A stretch of 64,000 bases of DNA from Vicia villosa. Its lineage: Eukaryota; Streptophyta; Magnoliopsida; Fabales; Fabaceae. A program made the translations under genes and the position numbers. Under the pieces are notes generated by a model, which worked only from the letters and a program-made list of their open reading frames with translations, was not told the DNA's origin and did not search any database. Below, one piece after another: positions 35,215-45,149 of this stretch. The stretch is taken from positions 62,001-126,000 of the forward strand of contig NW_026706268.1 in the NCBI RefSeq assembly GCF_029867415.1, in the 5' to 3' direction. Numbering within the stretch: the first letter of the stretch is position 1; every line of letters starts with the position of its first letter.

Positions 35215-37134
35215 ATGGCTGATGAAACTGCAAAGTCTACACCTGCATCTACATCTGGCTCTGCTGAGCAACACAACGGTAACAATGGTTATACTAGACC
35301 GCCGGTATTTGATGGTGAAAACTTTGAATACTGGAAAGATAAACTGGAAAGTTACTTTCTTGGTCTAGATGGTGATCTATGGGATCTTCTGATGGATGGT
35401 TACAAACATCCAGTAAATGCCAGTGGCGTAAAGCTGACAAGGCAAGAAATGAGTGATGATCAGAAGAAGCTTTTCAGGAATCATCATAAATGCAGAACTG
35501 TTTTGCTGAATGCTATCTCTCATGCTGAGTATGAGAAGATATCTAACAGGGAAACGGCCTATGACATATATGAGTCCTTGAAAATGACTCATGAAGGAAA
35601 TGCTCAAGTCAAGGAGACTAAAGCTCTCGCTTTAATCCAGAAGTATGAAGCCTTCAAGATGGAGGATGATGAAGACATTGAAAAGATGTTTTCAAGATTT
35701 CAAACTCTTACTGCTGGATTGAGAGTTCTTGACAAGGGATACACCAAGGCTGATCACGTAAAGAAGATCATCAGAAGCTTACCCAGAAGATGGGGTCCTA
35801 TGGTGACTACATTCAAGATTGCAAAGAATCTGAATGAAGTTTCTCTGGAAGAGCTTATCAGTGCCTTGAGAAGCCATGAAATAGAGCTGGACGCAAATGA
35901 GCCTCAAAAGAAAGGTAAGTCCATTGCATTAAAATCCAATATCAAGAAATGCACTAACGCTTTTCAGGCTAGAGAAGAAGATCCTGAAGAATCAGAATCT
36001 GAAGAAGAAGATGAACTGTCCTTGATCTCCAGAAGGCTAAATCAACTCTGGAAGAACAAGCAAAGGAAGTTCAGAGGCGTCAGAAGTTCAAAGAAATTTG
36101 AACGTGGAGAATCTTCTGATGACAGAAGATTTGACAAGAAGAAGGTCATGTGCTATGAATGCAATGAGCCAGGACACTTCAAGAATGAATGTCCAAAACT
36201 TCAGAAGGAAAATCCCAAGAAGAAGTTTCATAAGAAGAAAGGTCTTATGGCAACCTGGGATGAGTCAGAAGATGATTCAGACTCTGAAGATGAGCAGGCT
36301 AACTGTGCGCTGATGGCGACAGAAGATGACGGATCAGAATCTACATCAGAATCAGATTCTGAAGAGGTATTTTCTGAAATTACTAGAGATGAGTTAGTTT
36401 CCGGGTTAACTGAACTTCTGGAATTCAAGTCTCAGATTAGTCTCAAATACAAAAAGCTGAAAAAGCTATTTGAATTTGAAACAAAGAAGCTTGAGTTGGA
36501 AAATTCTGAATTAAAAGAAAAACTTTTAAAATTATCCAATAATGTTGGATCTCCTTCTGATTCAGAAAAATCCACTCCTAGTCTAAACCATATTCTGAAA
36601 GAATATGATTTAAGTTTCAGGAAGTTCTTATCTAGAAGTATTGGCAGAAGTCAGCTAGCTTCTATGATATATGCTGTGTCTGGAAACAAAAGAGTTGGCA
36701 TTGGTTTTGAGGGTGAAACCCCATACAAACTTGAACCTGTTAATGAAATGAAATTCACATACAAGCCATTGTATGATCAGTTCAAGTATGGCCACTCCCA
36801 TGATATTAGGCACACTTCACATGCTCAAAGTTTTCACATAACACACACCAAAAAGCATGTGACACAACCTAGGAAATATCATGAAACTCACATTAAAAAT
36901 TATCATGCTGTTCCTCCTATTGCTTACAATGTTAAACCCAAGTTCAATCAGAACTTGAGAAAATCTAACAAGAAAGGACCCAAGAAGATGTGGGTACCTA
37001 AGGATAAGATTATTCCTATTGCAGATATCCTTGGCTGCAAAAAGGACAAAGCACAACATGTCATGGTACCTGGACTCTGGATGCTCGCGACACATGACAG
37101 GAAGAAGGTCTATGTTCCAAGACCTGGTGCTTAA
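35215..37134 (+). CDS. Copia-C gag
   Basis: An open frame of 639 codons. The N-terminus RPPVFDGENFEYWKDKLESY is the copia gag (UBN2-type) start, followed by the helical gag body, acidic Ser/Glu-rich stretches, a CX2CX4HX4C zinc knuckle at about 313-326 (CYECNEPGHFKNEC), and a coiled coil (KSQISLKYKKLKKLFEFETK). The last 30 or so codons (from about 37060) lie in the wrong frame over the protease start. The long gag with a C-terminal coiled coil is typical of Sireviruses. Confidence 0.9.
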   Translation: MADETAKSTPASTSGSAEQHNGNNGYTRPPVFDGENFEYWKDKLESYFLGLDGDLWDLLMDGYKHPVNASGVKLTRQEMSDDQKKLFRNHHKCRTVLLNAISHAEYEKISNRETAYDIYESLKMTHEGNAQVKETKALALIQKYEAFKMEDDEDIEKMFSRFQTLTAGLRVLDKGYTKADHVKKIIRSLPRRWGPMVTTFKIAKNLNEVSLEELISALRSHEIELDANEPQKKGKSIALKSNIKKCTNAFQAREEDPEESESEEEDELSLISRRLNQLWKNKQRKFRGVRSSKKFERGESSDDRRFDKKKVMCYECNEPGHFKNECPKLQKENPKKKFHKKKGLMATWDESEDDSDSEDEQANCALMATEDDGSESTSESDSEEVFSEITRDELVSGLTELLEFKSQISLKYKKLKKLFEFETKKLELENSELKEKLLKLSNNVGSPSDSEKSTPSLNHILKEYDLSFRKFLSRSIGRSQLASMIYAVSGNKRVGIGFEGETPYKLEPVNEMKFTYKPLYDQFKYGHSHDIRHTSHAQSFHITHTKKHVTQPRKYHETHIKNYHAVPPIAYNVKPKFNQNLRKSNKKGPKKMWVPKDKIIPIADILGCKKDKAQHVMVPGLWMLATHDRKKVYVPRPGA

Positions 37135-39450
37135 GTCTGGAGGAGAAGTCAAGTTTGGAGGAGATCAGAAGGGCAAGATAATTGGCTCTGGAACTATAAA
37201 GTCTGGTAACTCTCCTTCCATTTCTAATGTACTTCTTGTAGAAGGATTAACACATAACCTCTTATCTATCAGTCAATTGAGTGACAATGGTTATGATATA
37301 ATCTTTAATCAAAAGACTTGCAAGGCTGTAAATCAGAAGGATGGCTCAATCCTATTTACAGGCAAGAGGAAGAATAACATTTATAAGACAGATCTGCAAG
37401 ATCTTATGAGTCAGAAGGTGACTTGTCTTATGTCTGTTTCTGAAGAGCAGTGGGTCTGGCACAGAAGATTAGGTCATGCTAGTTTGAGAAAGATTTCTCA
37501 GATTAACAAACTGGATCTTGTCACAGGACTCCCTAATCTGAAATTCAAATCAGATGCTCTTTGTGAAGCATGTCAGAAGGGCAAGTTCTCCAAACCTGCA
37601 TTCAAGTCCAAGAATGTTGTTTCTACCTCAAGGCCATTAGAACTCCTGCACATTGATCTGTTTGGCCCAGTCAAAACAGCATCTGTCAGAGGGAAGAAAT
37701 ATGGATTAGTCATCGTAGATGATTATAGTCGCTGGACGTGGGTAAAATTCTTGAAACACAAGGATGAGACTCATTCAGTGTTCTTTGATTTCTGCATTCA
37801 GATTCAATCTGAAAAAGAGTGTAAAATCATAAAGGTCAGAAGTGATCATGGTGGTGAATTTGAGAACAGATCCTTTGAAGAATTCTTCAAAGAAAATGGT
37901 ATTGCCCATGATTTCTCTTGTCCTAGAACTCCAAAGCAAAATGGAGTTGTAGAACGAAAGAATAGGACTCTGCAAGAAATGGCCAGAACCATGATCAATG
38001 AAACCAATATGGCTAAGCATTTCTGGGCAGAAGCAATAAACACTGCATGCTATATTCAGAATAAAATCTCTATCAGACCTATTCTAAATAAGACTCCTTA
38101 TGAATTGTGGAAGAATAAAAAGCCCAACATTTCATATTTCCATCCTTTTGGATGTGTATGCTTTATTCTGAACACTAAAGATCATCTTGGTAAGTTTGAT
38201 TCCAAAGCACAAAAATGTTTCCTTCTTGGATATTCTGAACGCTCAAAAGGCTACAGAGTATACAATACTGAAACATTGATTGTGGAAGAATCAATCAATA
38301 TCAGGTTTGATGATAAGCTTGGTTCTGAAAAACCAAAGCAGTTTGATGATTTTGCAGATTGTGATATTGATATATCAGAAGTTGTTGAGCCAAGAAGCAA
38401 CGCATCAGAAGCAGAGCTTCTCAGAAGCAAAGAATCTGAAGATCAAGTATCAGCTTCTCTGGACAATCTAAGCATTTCTGAAGAACCATCTGTCAGAAGA
38501 TCATCCAGACTCATTTCTGGTCATTCAGAAGATGTCATTCTTGGAAAGAAGGATGATCCAATCAGAACAAGAGCATTCCTTAAGAACAATGCAGACTGTC
38601 AATTAGGTCTTGTATCTTTGATCGAGCCAACTTCTGTTGATCATGCTCTAGAAGATCCAGACTGGATAATTTCTATGCAAGAAGAACTGAATCAGTTTAC
38701 AAGGAATGATGTTTGGGATCTTGTTCCTAGACCAGATGGATTCAATATAATCGGTACAAAATGGGTCTTCAGAAACAAGCTCAGTGAGAAAGGTCAAGTG
38801 GTAAGGAACAAAGCCAGACTGGTGGCTCAGGGTTATAGTCAGCAAGAAGGGATTGACTATACAGAAACCTTTGCACCAGTGGCCAGGTTAGAATCTATTC
38901 GTCTATTAATTTCATTTGCCACTCAACATAACATCACTCTCTATCAGATGGATGTTAAGAGTGCCTTCTTAAATGGTTATATAGATGAAGAAGTTTATGT
39001 CCATCAACCTCCTGGTTTTGAAGACTCTATGTCTCCTAATCATGTTTTTAAACTCAAGAAATCATTGTATGGATTGAAACAAGCTCCCAGAGCTTGGTAT
39101 GAACGCTTAAGTTCTTTCCTTCTGGATAATGGTTTCACTAGAGGAAAAGTGGACACTACTCTCTTTTGTAAAACCTTTAAAAGGGATATTTTAATTTGTC
39201 AAATATATGTAGATGATATTATTTTTGGAACATCTAATGCTAGACTTGGAAAGGAGTTTGCTGAGTCTATGCAGGCTGAGTTTGAAATGAGCATGATGGG
39301 AGAACTCAAGTATTTCCTTGGAATACAAATAAATCAAACATCAGAAGGAACGTATGTTCACCAAACCAAGTATGTGAAGGAACTTCTGAAGAAGTTTAAT
39401 CTTCTAGACTGCAAAGAAGCCAAAACTCCTATGCATCCAACATGCATCCT
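37019..39450 (+). pseudogene. Copia-C protease, integrase and partial reverse transcriptase
   Basis: The frame is +1 relative to gag and overlaps its end, so expression would need a frameshift unless an indel has occurred near 37060. Protease motif WYLDSGCSRHMTG. Integrase: HRRLGHASL...CEAC zinc region, then HIDLFGP, RSDHGGEF and ERKNRTLQE for the catalytic D, D and E. RT: KWVFRNKL, ARLVAQGYSQQEGIDY, QMDVKSAFLNG, and YVDDIIFG (about residue 730). The ORF ends by fusion to LTR-B sequence, adding five foreign residues and a stop at 39469. RNase H is missing. Confidence 0.9.
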
Positions 39451-40071
39451 AGGTTCAAGGCTCGTTTGAATGTTGATAGTTTTGGTTCTGTTATGAAGCA
39501 ATGATGATATGTGGTTTGGTTTCAAAGGGAGATTTTGCGATGAGGTTGATGTTGGCAATGTTGTGTGTTTTATTACTGGTAGTGGTAAAAAGAAAAGGGT
39601 GATGATAGTAAAACGTATACACATACACACATGAAAGAAGACTTTTTTAGGATTGACTCTACAAAACACAAAGGGATTTTAATAAAAAAAATATGTACAG
39701 AGTAAGGGTGATAGGTTAGAGAATTGGTTAGTCGGTCCTTCCCCCCATAGGTTAGGGTTAGAGATGTATTTATATTACAAAAACTTAGGTCAAACAATAG
39801 AAAAGGAAAATATATTTTCATTAAAATCATTAATACAAATTTCATTTACATTGATCTTGGTATCCAAAGTTAATATTTTTTATTTTAGATTCTTGAGCTA
39901 TAAAATGCATAAAATCAACATTTAAATGAAAAAATAATATTTTTAAAAATACTCTAAAATGGAAAACGAAAATAAGACTTTAAATAATAAAAAACTTATT
40001 TTTTTTATTTTTAATAAATAAGTGGAAATAAAATTAGAACTAAATTAAACAAATAAAAGGGAGAAAAGTTA

Positions 40072-40136
40072 GAAGTGAGATTCGAGCCCGGAACCTTGTA
40101 ATCGCAAGCCTTAAACTCTTACCAGCTGGACTATGT
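40072..40136 (-). other. tRNA-like module in LTR-B (second)
   Basis: On the minus strand TAGTCCAGCTGGTAAGAG resembles an A box and GGGCTCGAATC a B box, about 40 nt apart. The T-arm is imperfect. A copy is at about 48474-48535 in the other LTR-B, with one change (CAGCTGG/CACCTGG). Confidence 0.45.
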
Positions 40137-40407
40137 CAATTATCTGAAATAAAATGACATTAGTAAATATATGAGGGCAAATTTTGGGGTATGACAGCTG
40201 CCCCTGTTCAATTATCTTAGACCTGAAGATGTAGAGTGGTTTGTATGCCAGTCGGTATCTGAAGGTAGAAGGTGATTGAACACTAGAATACTAAGAAATT
40301 TGCCCTAGCTGAAGGAGGGACTTTTGTCGGAGATGGGCTTGTAGATGCCATCTGGTAGTTGTTGGAGTATTGATTGTTGCGAGGTTTCTGTTTTTAGTCT
40401 TTGAATG

Positions 40408-40926
40408 TTGAGGAACCGTCTGAGGTATCGTCTCAAGTCTGAATTGGATTATTTAAGGAACCCTCAAAGGTATCGACTTAAATTCGAAGCATATCACTGA
40501 GGCACCGTCAAAGGTATCGACTCAGATATGAAGGTAGATTATTTAAGGAACCGTCAAAGGTATCGACTTAAATTCGAAGCATATCACTGAGGCACCGTCA
40601 AAGGTATCGACTCAGATATGCGGATAGATTGTATAAGGAACCGTCAAAGGTGTCGACTTATATCTGAGGTATGTCGTTAAGGAACCGTCAAAGGTGTCGA
40701 CTTAACTCTTGATGTGGGTTGTTAAGGAACCGTCAAAGGTATCGACTTAACTCTGAAGCATATCATTGAGGCACCGTCAAAGGTATCGACTCAGATATGC
40801 GGATAGATTGTATAAGGAACCGTCAAAAGTATCGACTTATATCTGAAGTGTGTTGTTAAGGAACCGTCAAAGGTGTCGACTTAACTCTTGATATATTAAG
40901 GAACCGTCAAAGGTGTCGACTTAATA
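40408..40926 (-). repeat. 12-unit array of covarying hairpins in Ogre-B 3' UTR
   Basis: Twelve units of a constant 19-nt loop (GAACCGTCAAAGGTATCGA with minor variants), each flanked by arms that pair perfectly or with one G-T. Unit starts are 40408, 40451, 40497, 40541, 40587, 40632, 40676, 40731, 40766, 40811, 40855 and 40894. Left arms are TTGAG, ATTTAAG, CTGAG, TATAAG, GTTAAG and TATTAAG; right arms are their reverse complements. Spacing is about 35-55 bp. Confidence 0.9.
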
Positions 40927-40929
40927 CTT

Positions 40930-43138
40930 GAAAATAGAGGTGGTAGTATCCTGAAAAGTAGAGGTTAGTTTTCTTATGTCATGATGCATGTGTTTATGTA
41001 ATGAGTATCTCAAAATAAATGAGAAACTTCATATGTTATGGATTTGTTATGCAGTGATGTATGCGATGTATGTTTGTGTCATGTGGTATGCGAATATGAT
41101 TTATGTTATCTTCGTCGAGAAAATAAATCTCCAGGTCTTTGTGTTTTTGATGTTTGATTTCGTCTTGAAGATGCTCAGCTGGGGATTTATGGTTTTTGCT
41201 TGGGGATGATCAGTAGTTTGATGTACCCTGATTTAGAGATAAACCATGTTGGAGAAGAGCAACATGTTGGATGACCGGTAGTGTTGAATATGTAAGCTCT
41301 GTTGGGGAGCCATGTCTTTGTCGGGACGAGTATGTTTGAAGATATCTTCTTAATGATTACTCTGTGGGGATATGATCTTGTGAAGCCAGAGTTGTGGGAA
41401 GGCATGGATGCCTTGAACATTGCCCCCAGTATTATAGTAACTACCATTCCTGGATTTGTATTGATTAGGACACACCACTGAGTATTGATCAAGATGTCAA
41501 ACTGGACTTGCATAGATTTGCCCCAGTTAGCAGGAACTTTGGAAAGATTCGCCTCGCGAGGACTTTATGAGATGTTCAATATGGGCGATATGCCCCCAGT
41601 AATCATAGGCTCGTGACAATGTCTCACGTTGATTGGGGAGTAGCTTTTAGATATACTTGGATGCATGCCCCTGATTGTTCGAGCATCCATGAGAGATTCT
41701 CGGAATCTTGACTTGATTGCCTCAGATTGATTGGGCAAAACGCGTCATGCCCCTTGTATACGTAAGAGACATGGCTTCTTGGAGAAATTTTGTTTTGTCG
41801 GGATAACTTTCAGTCATTAGTTATACTTTGTGCAAGTTCTTTCTGATGCTAACATTTGAAATTATGTAGCAGGATATGTTTAATAATGTATTCGTGAGAT
41901 GCAATGCATACGTTTGTCTCGAGTTTTTGAAAAAACATTAAAACCGAAGATGTAGAAGCGTGATATTTGTAAAAACATGCTATTTGTAACAATGTGATGT
42001 TTGTAAAAGAGAAATATCAACTCAGCATTTTAGGTAAACCTTAAGGAGTCGGGATACCTTTGTTATGACAGTATGCTTTCGAACTAACCATGCTTCAGTT
42101 AGGACTTTCAAGGGTTGTAACGTGGCTTGGTTCACAGTTTAAGAAGCAAGGGATAATTGCTCAAAATTTAATTATACCCATCCCCTTCTTCGTGATGTTC
42201 TTCAGTCCTAAGCTCAGTTGATTCGTCTTATGCATTCAGATTCCAAGAGACTTTTGGATTTACACCTTTGGTAATGACGATGGTTCACGAGCAAAGAGAA
42301 CTTTTGAGACGGCAGTCACTTCCTTCTTTTAGTAGTCACAGCATTGTGTTGTTCAGGAATTTATTGACTTCTCTTTTTTCGTCTTTTTGATATCCCTAAC
42401 TTTTGCCTGAACTGTTTATTTTGAGTTTACAGTCAGCGGGATGCCTTGATTTTTGCCTAAGTCATCTTTTTGATTTTTGACTTAGCAGGCTTTTCTTTGT
42501 ATATATGTTTTTTCCATCATTTTTCTTTTTGAAAGATACTGACTGCCTTGTTTGATGATTGATGAACCGTCATTGTCTTTTGGTTGACATCTCCAACACT
42601 TCTTTGATGTGTGTGGATGAACGCTTGTGATTGAAACCTTTGTTGAAAGGTGTACTAAATGATTCTCTTAAAATAGAATGCATAGCCAAATTAACTGAGA
42701 ACTACCCTGCCCCAGGTTATAATCAAAGGTTTTAATTAGTACAAGAAAGAAAACTTCTACTTCTTAGGCTCAAAGGGGTTAACGAGGGATTAACATCCTT
42801 ATATCTCCACTGTTTAGGAATTGAAACAATGCCTGTACATCGTCAGCATAGTCTGTTCAAAAGCATACTATGTGAGGTTGCGGTATCGTTCTCGTCATCC
42901 TCCCTTAAAAGGCTTACAGCTTAGCAGGAGTTGAGTATCACAAAACATATGCAGAGTAACGACATAATTTTAAAAAGAGTGATAGCGAAATAATTTATTC
43001 AAGACAAACATATGCAATGCACTGATGATGATTATTAAAACAAATAATGTCTATCATAATTGGAGTGTTTAAACAAACAGAATAGAAATTGCAAATGAAA
43101 GTAAATCTAATGATCTAAAAAGTTCATCCTTCTAGGTA
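40930..43138 (-). other. Ogre-B 3' untranslated region, no gene
   Basis: No ORF with a domain on either strand. A part at about 42380-42500 resembles the main Ogre 3' UTR near 19600-19760 (repeated TTTTTGCCT phrases). Short ORFs of 60-110 codons are not credible. Confidence 0.6.
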
Positions 43139-43969
43139 TTAATCAATCTTTTTGTGATTAGGCATAGGAGTAGTGATCACCACAGGAGTCTTGGGATGAT
43201 AGAATTCAATTTCACCAGCATCGATCATGTCTTGGATCTTATTTTTCAATGGCCAGCAATCATTAGTGTCATGTCCAGGACTATTGGAGTGATATGCGCA
43301 CCTCGCATCGGGCTTATAGCTAGGAGCAAAAGTGTTGGGCTTTATAGGAGGACTCCTCAAAGTAATTAGCCCTTTCTTCAGCAATTGTTGCAACGCTTCG
43401 GCCAAAGTCATATTGATCTTTGCGAATTGGCGCTTAGGTGTACCTGACTTGTGTCTTTGTTGTTGAACTGGTGTAGAGATCAGAATTGTCCCCACAGATT
43501 GGTTGGGTCCATTGTGACCTTTCCGATTGTACCCAATATTGGCCATATGAGGTTTCTCAGGTGAATTGAAGTCAATGATCTTGCAATCAATGAGGTCTTG
43601 GATCATGTGCTTCAACGGTCCACAATCCTCTGTATCATGACCAGGACTGTTTGAATGATAAGCACATCTTGCATGGTACTTGTACCCAGGAGTGGGATTA
43701 GTAGGAAGTGAATATGGAGGCAATAGAGTTATCAAGTTCTGATTGAGCAGTTGTTGCAGAGCTTGAGATAGCGGCATGGGTAACGGAGTGAATGACCGCT
43801 TAGGTTTGGACTTCCATTTATCTTGCACACCTTGCTCCCTTTGTTGGTCTTTCTCCTTCTCGGACAGAAGTGCCTTTAATTCTTCTTGCCCCTTGGCCAA
43901 GTGAAAGATTATTTTCTGGAACTGGTTGTTCTGAGCCTGAAGATTTTTGACTGATTGCTCGAGATTCAT
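43139..43969 (-). CDS. Gag-like protein with duplicated CHHC zinc knuckle (Ogre-B)
   Basis: An open frame of 276 codons from the ATG at 43969 (an upstream ATG at 44056 adds 29 residues, but the internal one aligns with a gag-like coiled-coil start, MNLEQSVKNLQAQ). After the coiled coil come two copies of one module: an LxxALQQLLxxxLITL helix, then a C-X2-H-X5-H-X4-C knuckle (CAYHSNSPGHDTEDC and CAYHSNSPGHDTNDC), then a PLKxxIQDxID helix. The main Ogre gag has one such knuckle. There is no matrix/capsid-like gag core and no enzyme. It is intact, which is notable in an element with no pol. It could bind element RNA or zinc; the role is inferred. Confidence 0.8.
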   Translation of the reverse strand: MNLEQSVKNLQAQNNQFQKIIFHLAKGQEELKALLSEKEKDQQREQGVQDKWKSKPKRSFTPLPMPLSQALQQLLNQNLITLLPPYSLPTNPTPGYKYHARCAYHSNSPGHDTEDCGPLKHMIQDLIDCKIIDFNSPEKPHMANIGYNRKGHNGPNQSVGTILISTPVQQQRHKSGTPKRQFAKINMTLAEALQQLLKKGLITLRSPPIKPNTFAPSYKPDARCAYHSNSPGHDTNDCWPLKNKIQDMIDAGEIEFYHPKTPVVITTPMPNHKKID

Positions 43970-44221
43970 GATGCTGAAATAAACAGCGAGGAGGTGAGGA
44001 ACCTGTGGTAGAAACCTGTGATGTGATGTTATGAATGCAGGTGCAATGTTTTTCAAGGATCTTTAGGAATTTAGATAGCAACATTAGAAAATGAGTTGGT
44101 CACGTCTTTGTTTGAAGGATTCTAAATTTTGTCTTTGAACGTCCTTCTTTGAGAATCAAGCTCACCATATCGAGTGGGTCATCGCCTCTGATTCGGGATA
44201 CTTCTGAATTTGAAAATGCTT

Positions 44222-44330
44222 GGCTAGAGGAAAATAAATCCTCTTGCCCCTTGATTGGTACTGTGTCTTTGAATTGAAAGGTATGTGGCCAGAGGAAAAT
44301 AAATCCTCTTGCCCCTTGATTGGGAAATCA
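44222..44330 (-). repeat. Two-copy hairpin repeat in Ogre-B leader
   Basis: The segment AGAGGAAAATAAATCCTCT plus TGCCCCTTGATTGG occurs at 44226-44259 and 44291-44324. Each copy forms a 6-bp stem AGAGGA/TCCTCT with a 7-nt loop. Confidence 0.7.
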
Positions 44331-44697
44331 ACCTTTGATAGAGGCACCTGAAATTGTGCGCCCTAAATTCCTAAGATCCTTGAAAGGGTTAGTTAAATCA
44401 TGTTATGCTTATGATGTCATGATGTTATGCGAATGCAGTTCATTAGGCATAGTGTGGGGGTAGTAAGGACAAACAAGTCCTTTTAACAAAACCTGCAAGG
44501 AAACGAAGGTTAGTAGCAAACACCAACAAGTTACGCAAGTCACACAAGTCACACAATTTTGCCTTATGGTTAGGCTTGCACGTGGTCTAGAGGTATGTAC
44601 CCTTCTTCCTTTCGTTTAGTTGGTTCATCCTGTCCTAAAAAGTAACCAGGTTCTATGGTGCTCATATCCCTGATCTTTCTCGTGGGTCCAATCTCAA

Positions 44698-45149
44698 TGA
44701 GTGTAGCATCGAGTATCAACCGGCTTCAGTCAGGAATCCGAAGCCAGCCATCTCGCTACTTCTTATAAGCCAAAGTCAAGTTCGACTAAGGTTCTAAGGG
44801 CGAATTAGTGCTCATGACACCACGCAGTAGCCAAATGTCTCCTCGATCAAATTCAAGGGCCATCAGGACAAACCAAAGTGTCACACTAACGGGGGCCACC
44901 AGTTCAACCATAACGATACATGTCGTACAGTCTCCCTGATCTCATGCCACATACTTAAGGTACTTAGATCCGGGTTAGGATCTTTCACACAACAGAATAC
45001 CCAAAACAGCCCTGCAAAAGTAAAGCAAGCAAAACAAACAATAGAAAACATTTAAGTGAATCCTAAACTTTTAAGGTAACCCCTCTTAATCGAAAAATCC
45101 CCAGCAGAGTCGCCAGTCATACGGTGAACTGCTTTTTTATCGATCGAAA
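44698..45149 (-). repeat. Leader segment duplicated at 31330 (copy 2)
   Basis: Nearly identical to 31330-31788 and continuous with LTR-B on its right. The primer site TGGCGACTCTGCTGGGGA (minus strand) is at 45098-45115. Confidence 0.88.
45098..45115 (-). promoter_or_regulatory. Primer-binding site (tRNA-Arg type), copy 2
   Basis: Same 18-mer as at 31737-31754, 34 bp inside the inner end of the right LTR-B. Confidence 0.85.

Larger units (their letters stand above)
33920..39450 (+). mobile_element. Copia-C: SIRE-like Ty1/copia element, 3'-truncated
   Basis: A plus-strand element with 5' LTR (33920-35128), primer site (35131-35142), gag, protease, integrase and most of RT. It stops abruptly at 39450 in the RT (after the TPMHPTCIL motif), where LTR-B sequence resumes. 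The RT end, RNase H and 3' LTR are gone together with about 566 bp of the host LTR-B. The long gag, LTR type and motifs suggest the SIRE/Maximus lineage (moderate confidence). Confidence 0.92.
31789..40196 (-). mobile_element. Ogre LTR-B, left copy, interrupted by copia-C
   Basis: Plus-strand ends are TGTCGCGGTTAAGC and GGGGTATGACA. The LTR parts are 31789-33919 and 39451-40196. Between them lies a truncated SIRE-like copia. About 566 bp present in the other LTR-B (47279-47844) are missing at the right copia junction. The TATA box is at 39767-39774. A CAAGGCAA-type tandem repeat occurs at 32446-32502. Confidence 0.9.
40197..45149 (-). mobile_element. Internal region of pol-less Ogre-B element
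   Basis: About 5 kb between two LTR-B copies. Polypurine tract AACAGGGGCAGC (40197-40208) at the 3' side and a tRNA-Arg primer site at 45098-45115 at the 5' side. The only coding region is the small gag-like ORF (43139-43969). There is no protease, RT or integrase. The 3' part resembles the Ogre 3' UTR and holds a hairpin array. This is the layout of a non-autonomous element that would depend on proteins from a full Ogre. Confidence 0.8.

Noticed and set aside
40408..40926. Regularly spaced repeats resembling a CRISPR array
   Set aside because: The DNA is plant nuclear, repeats are part of an Ogre 3' UTR, spacers are not unique and no cas genes exist.
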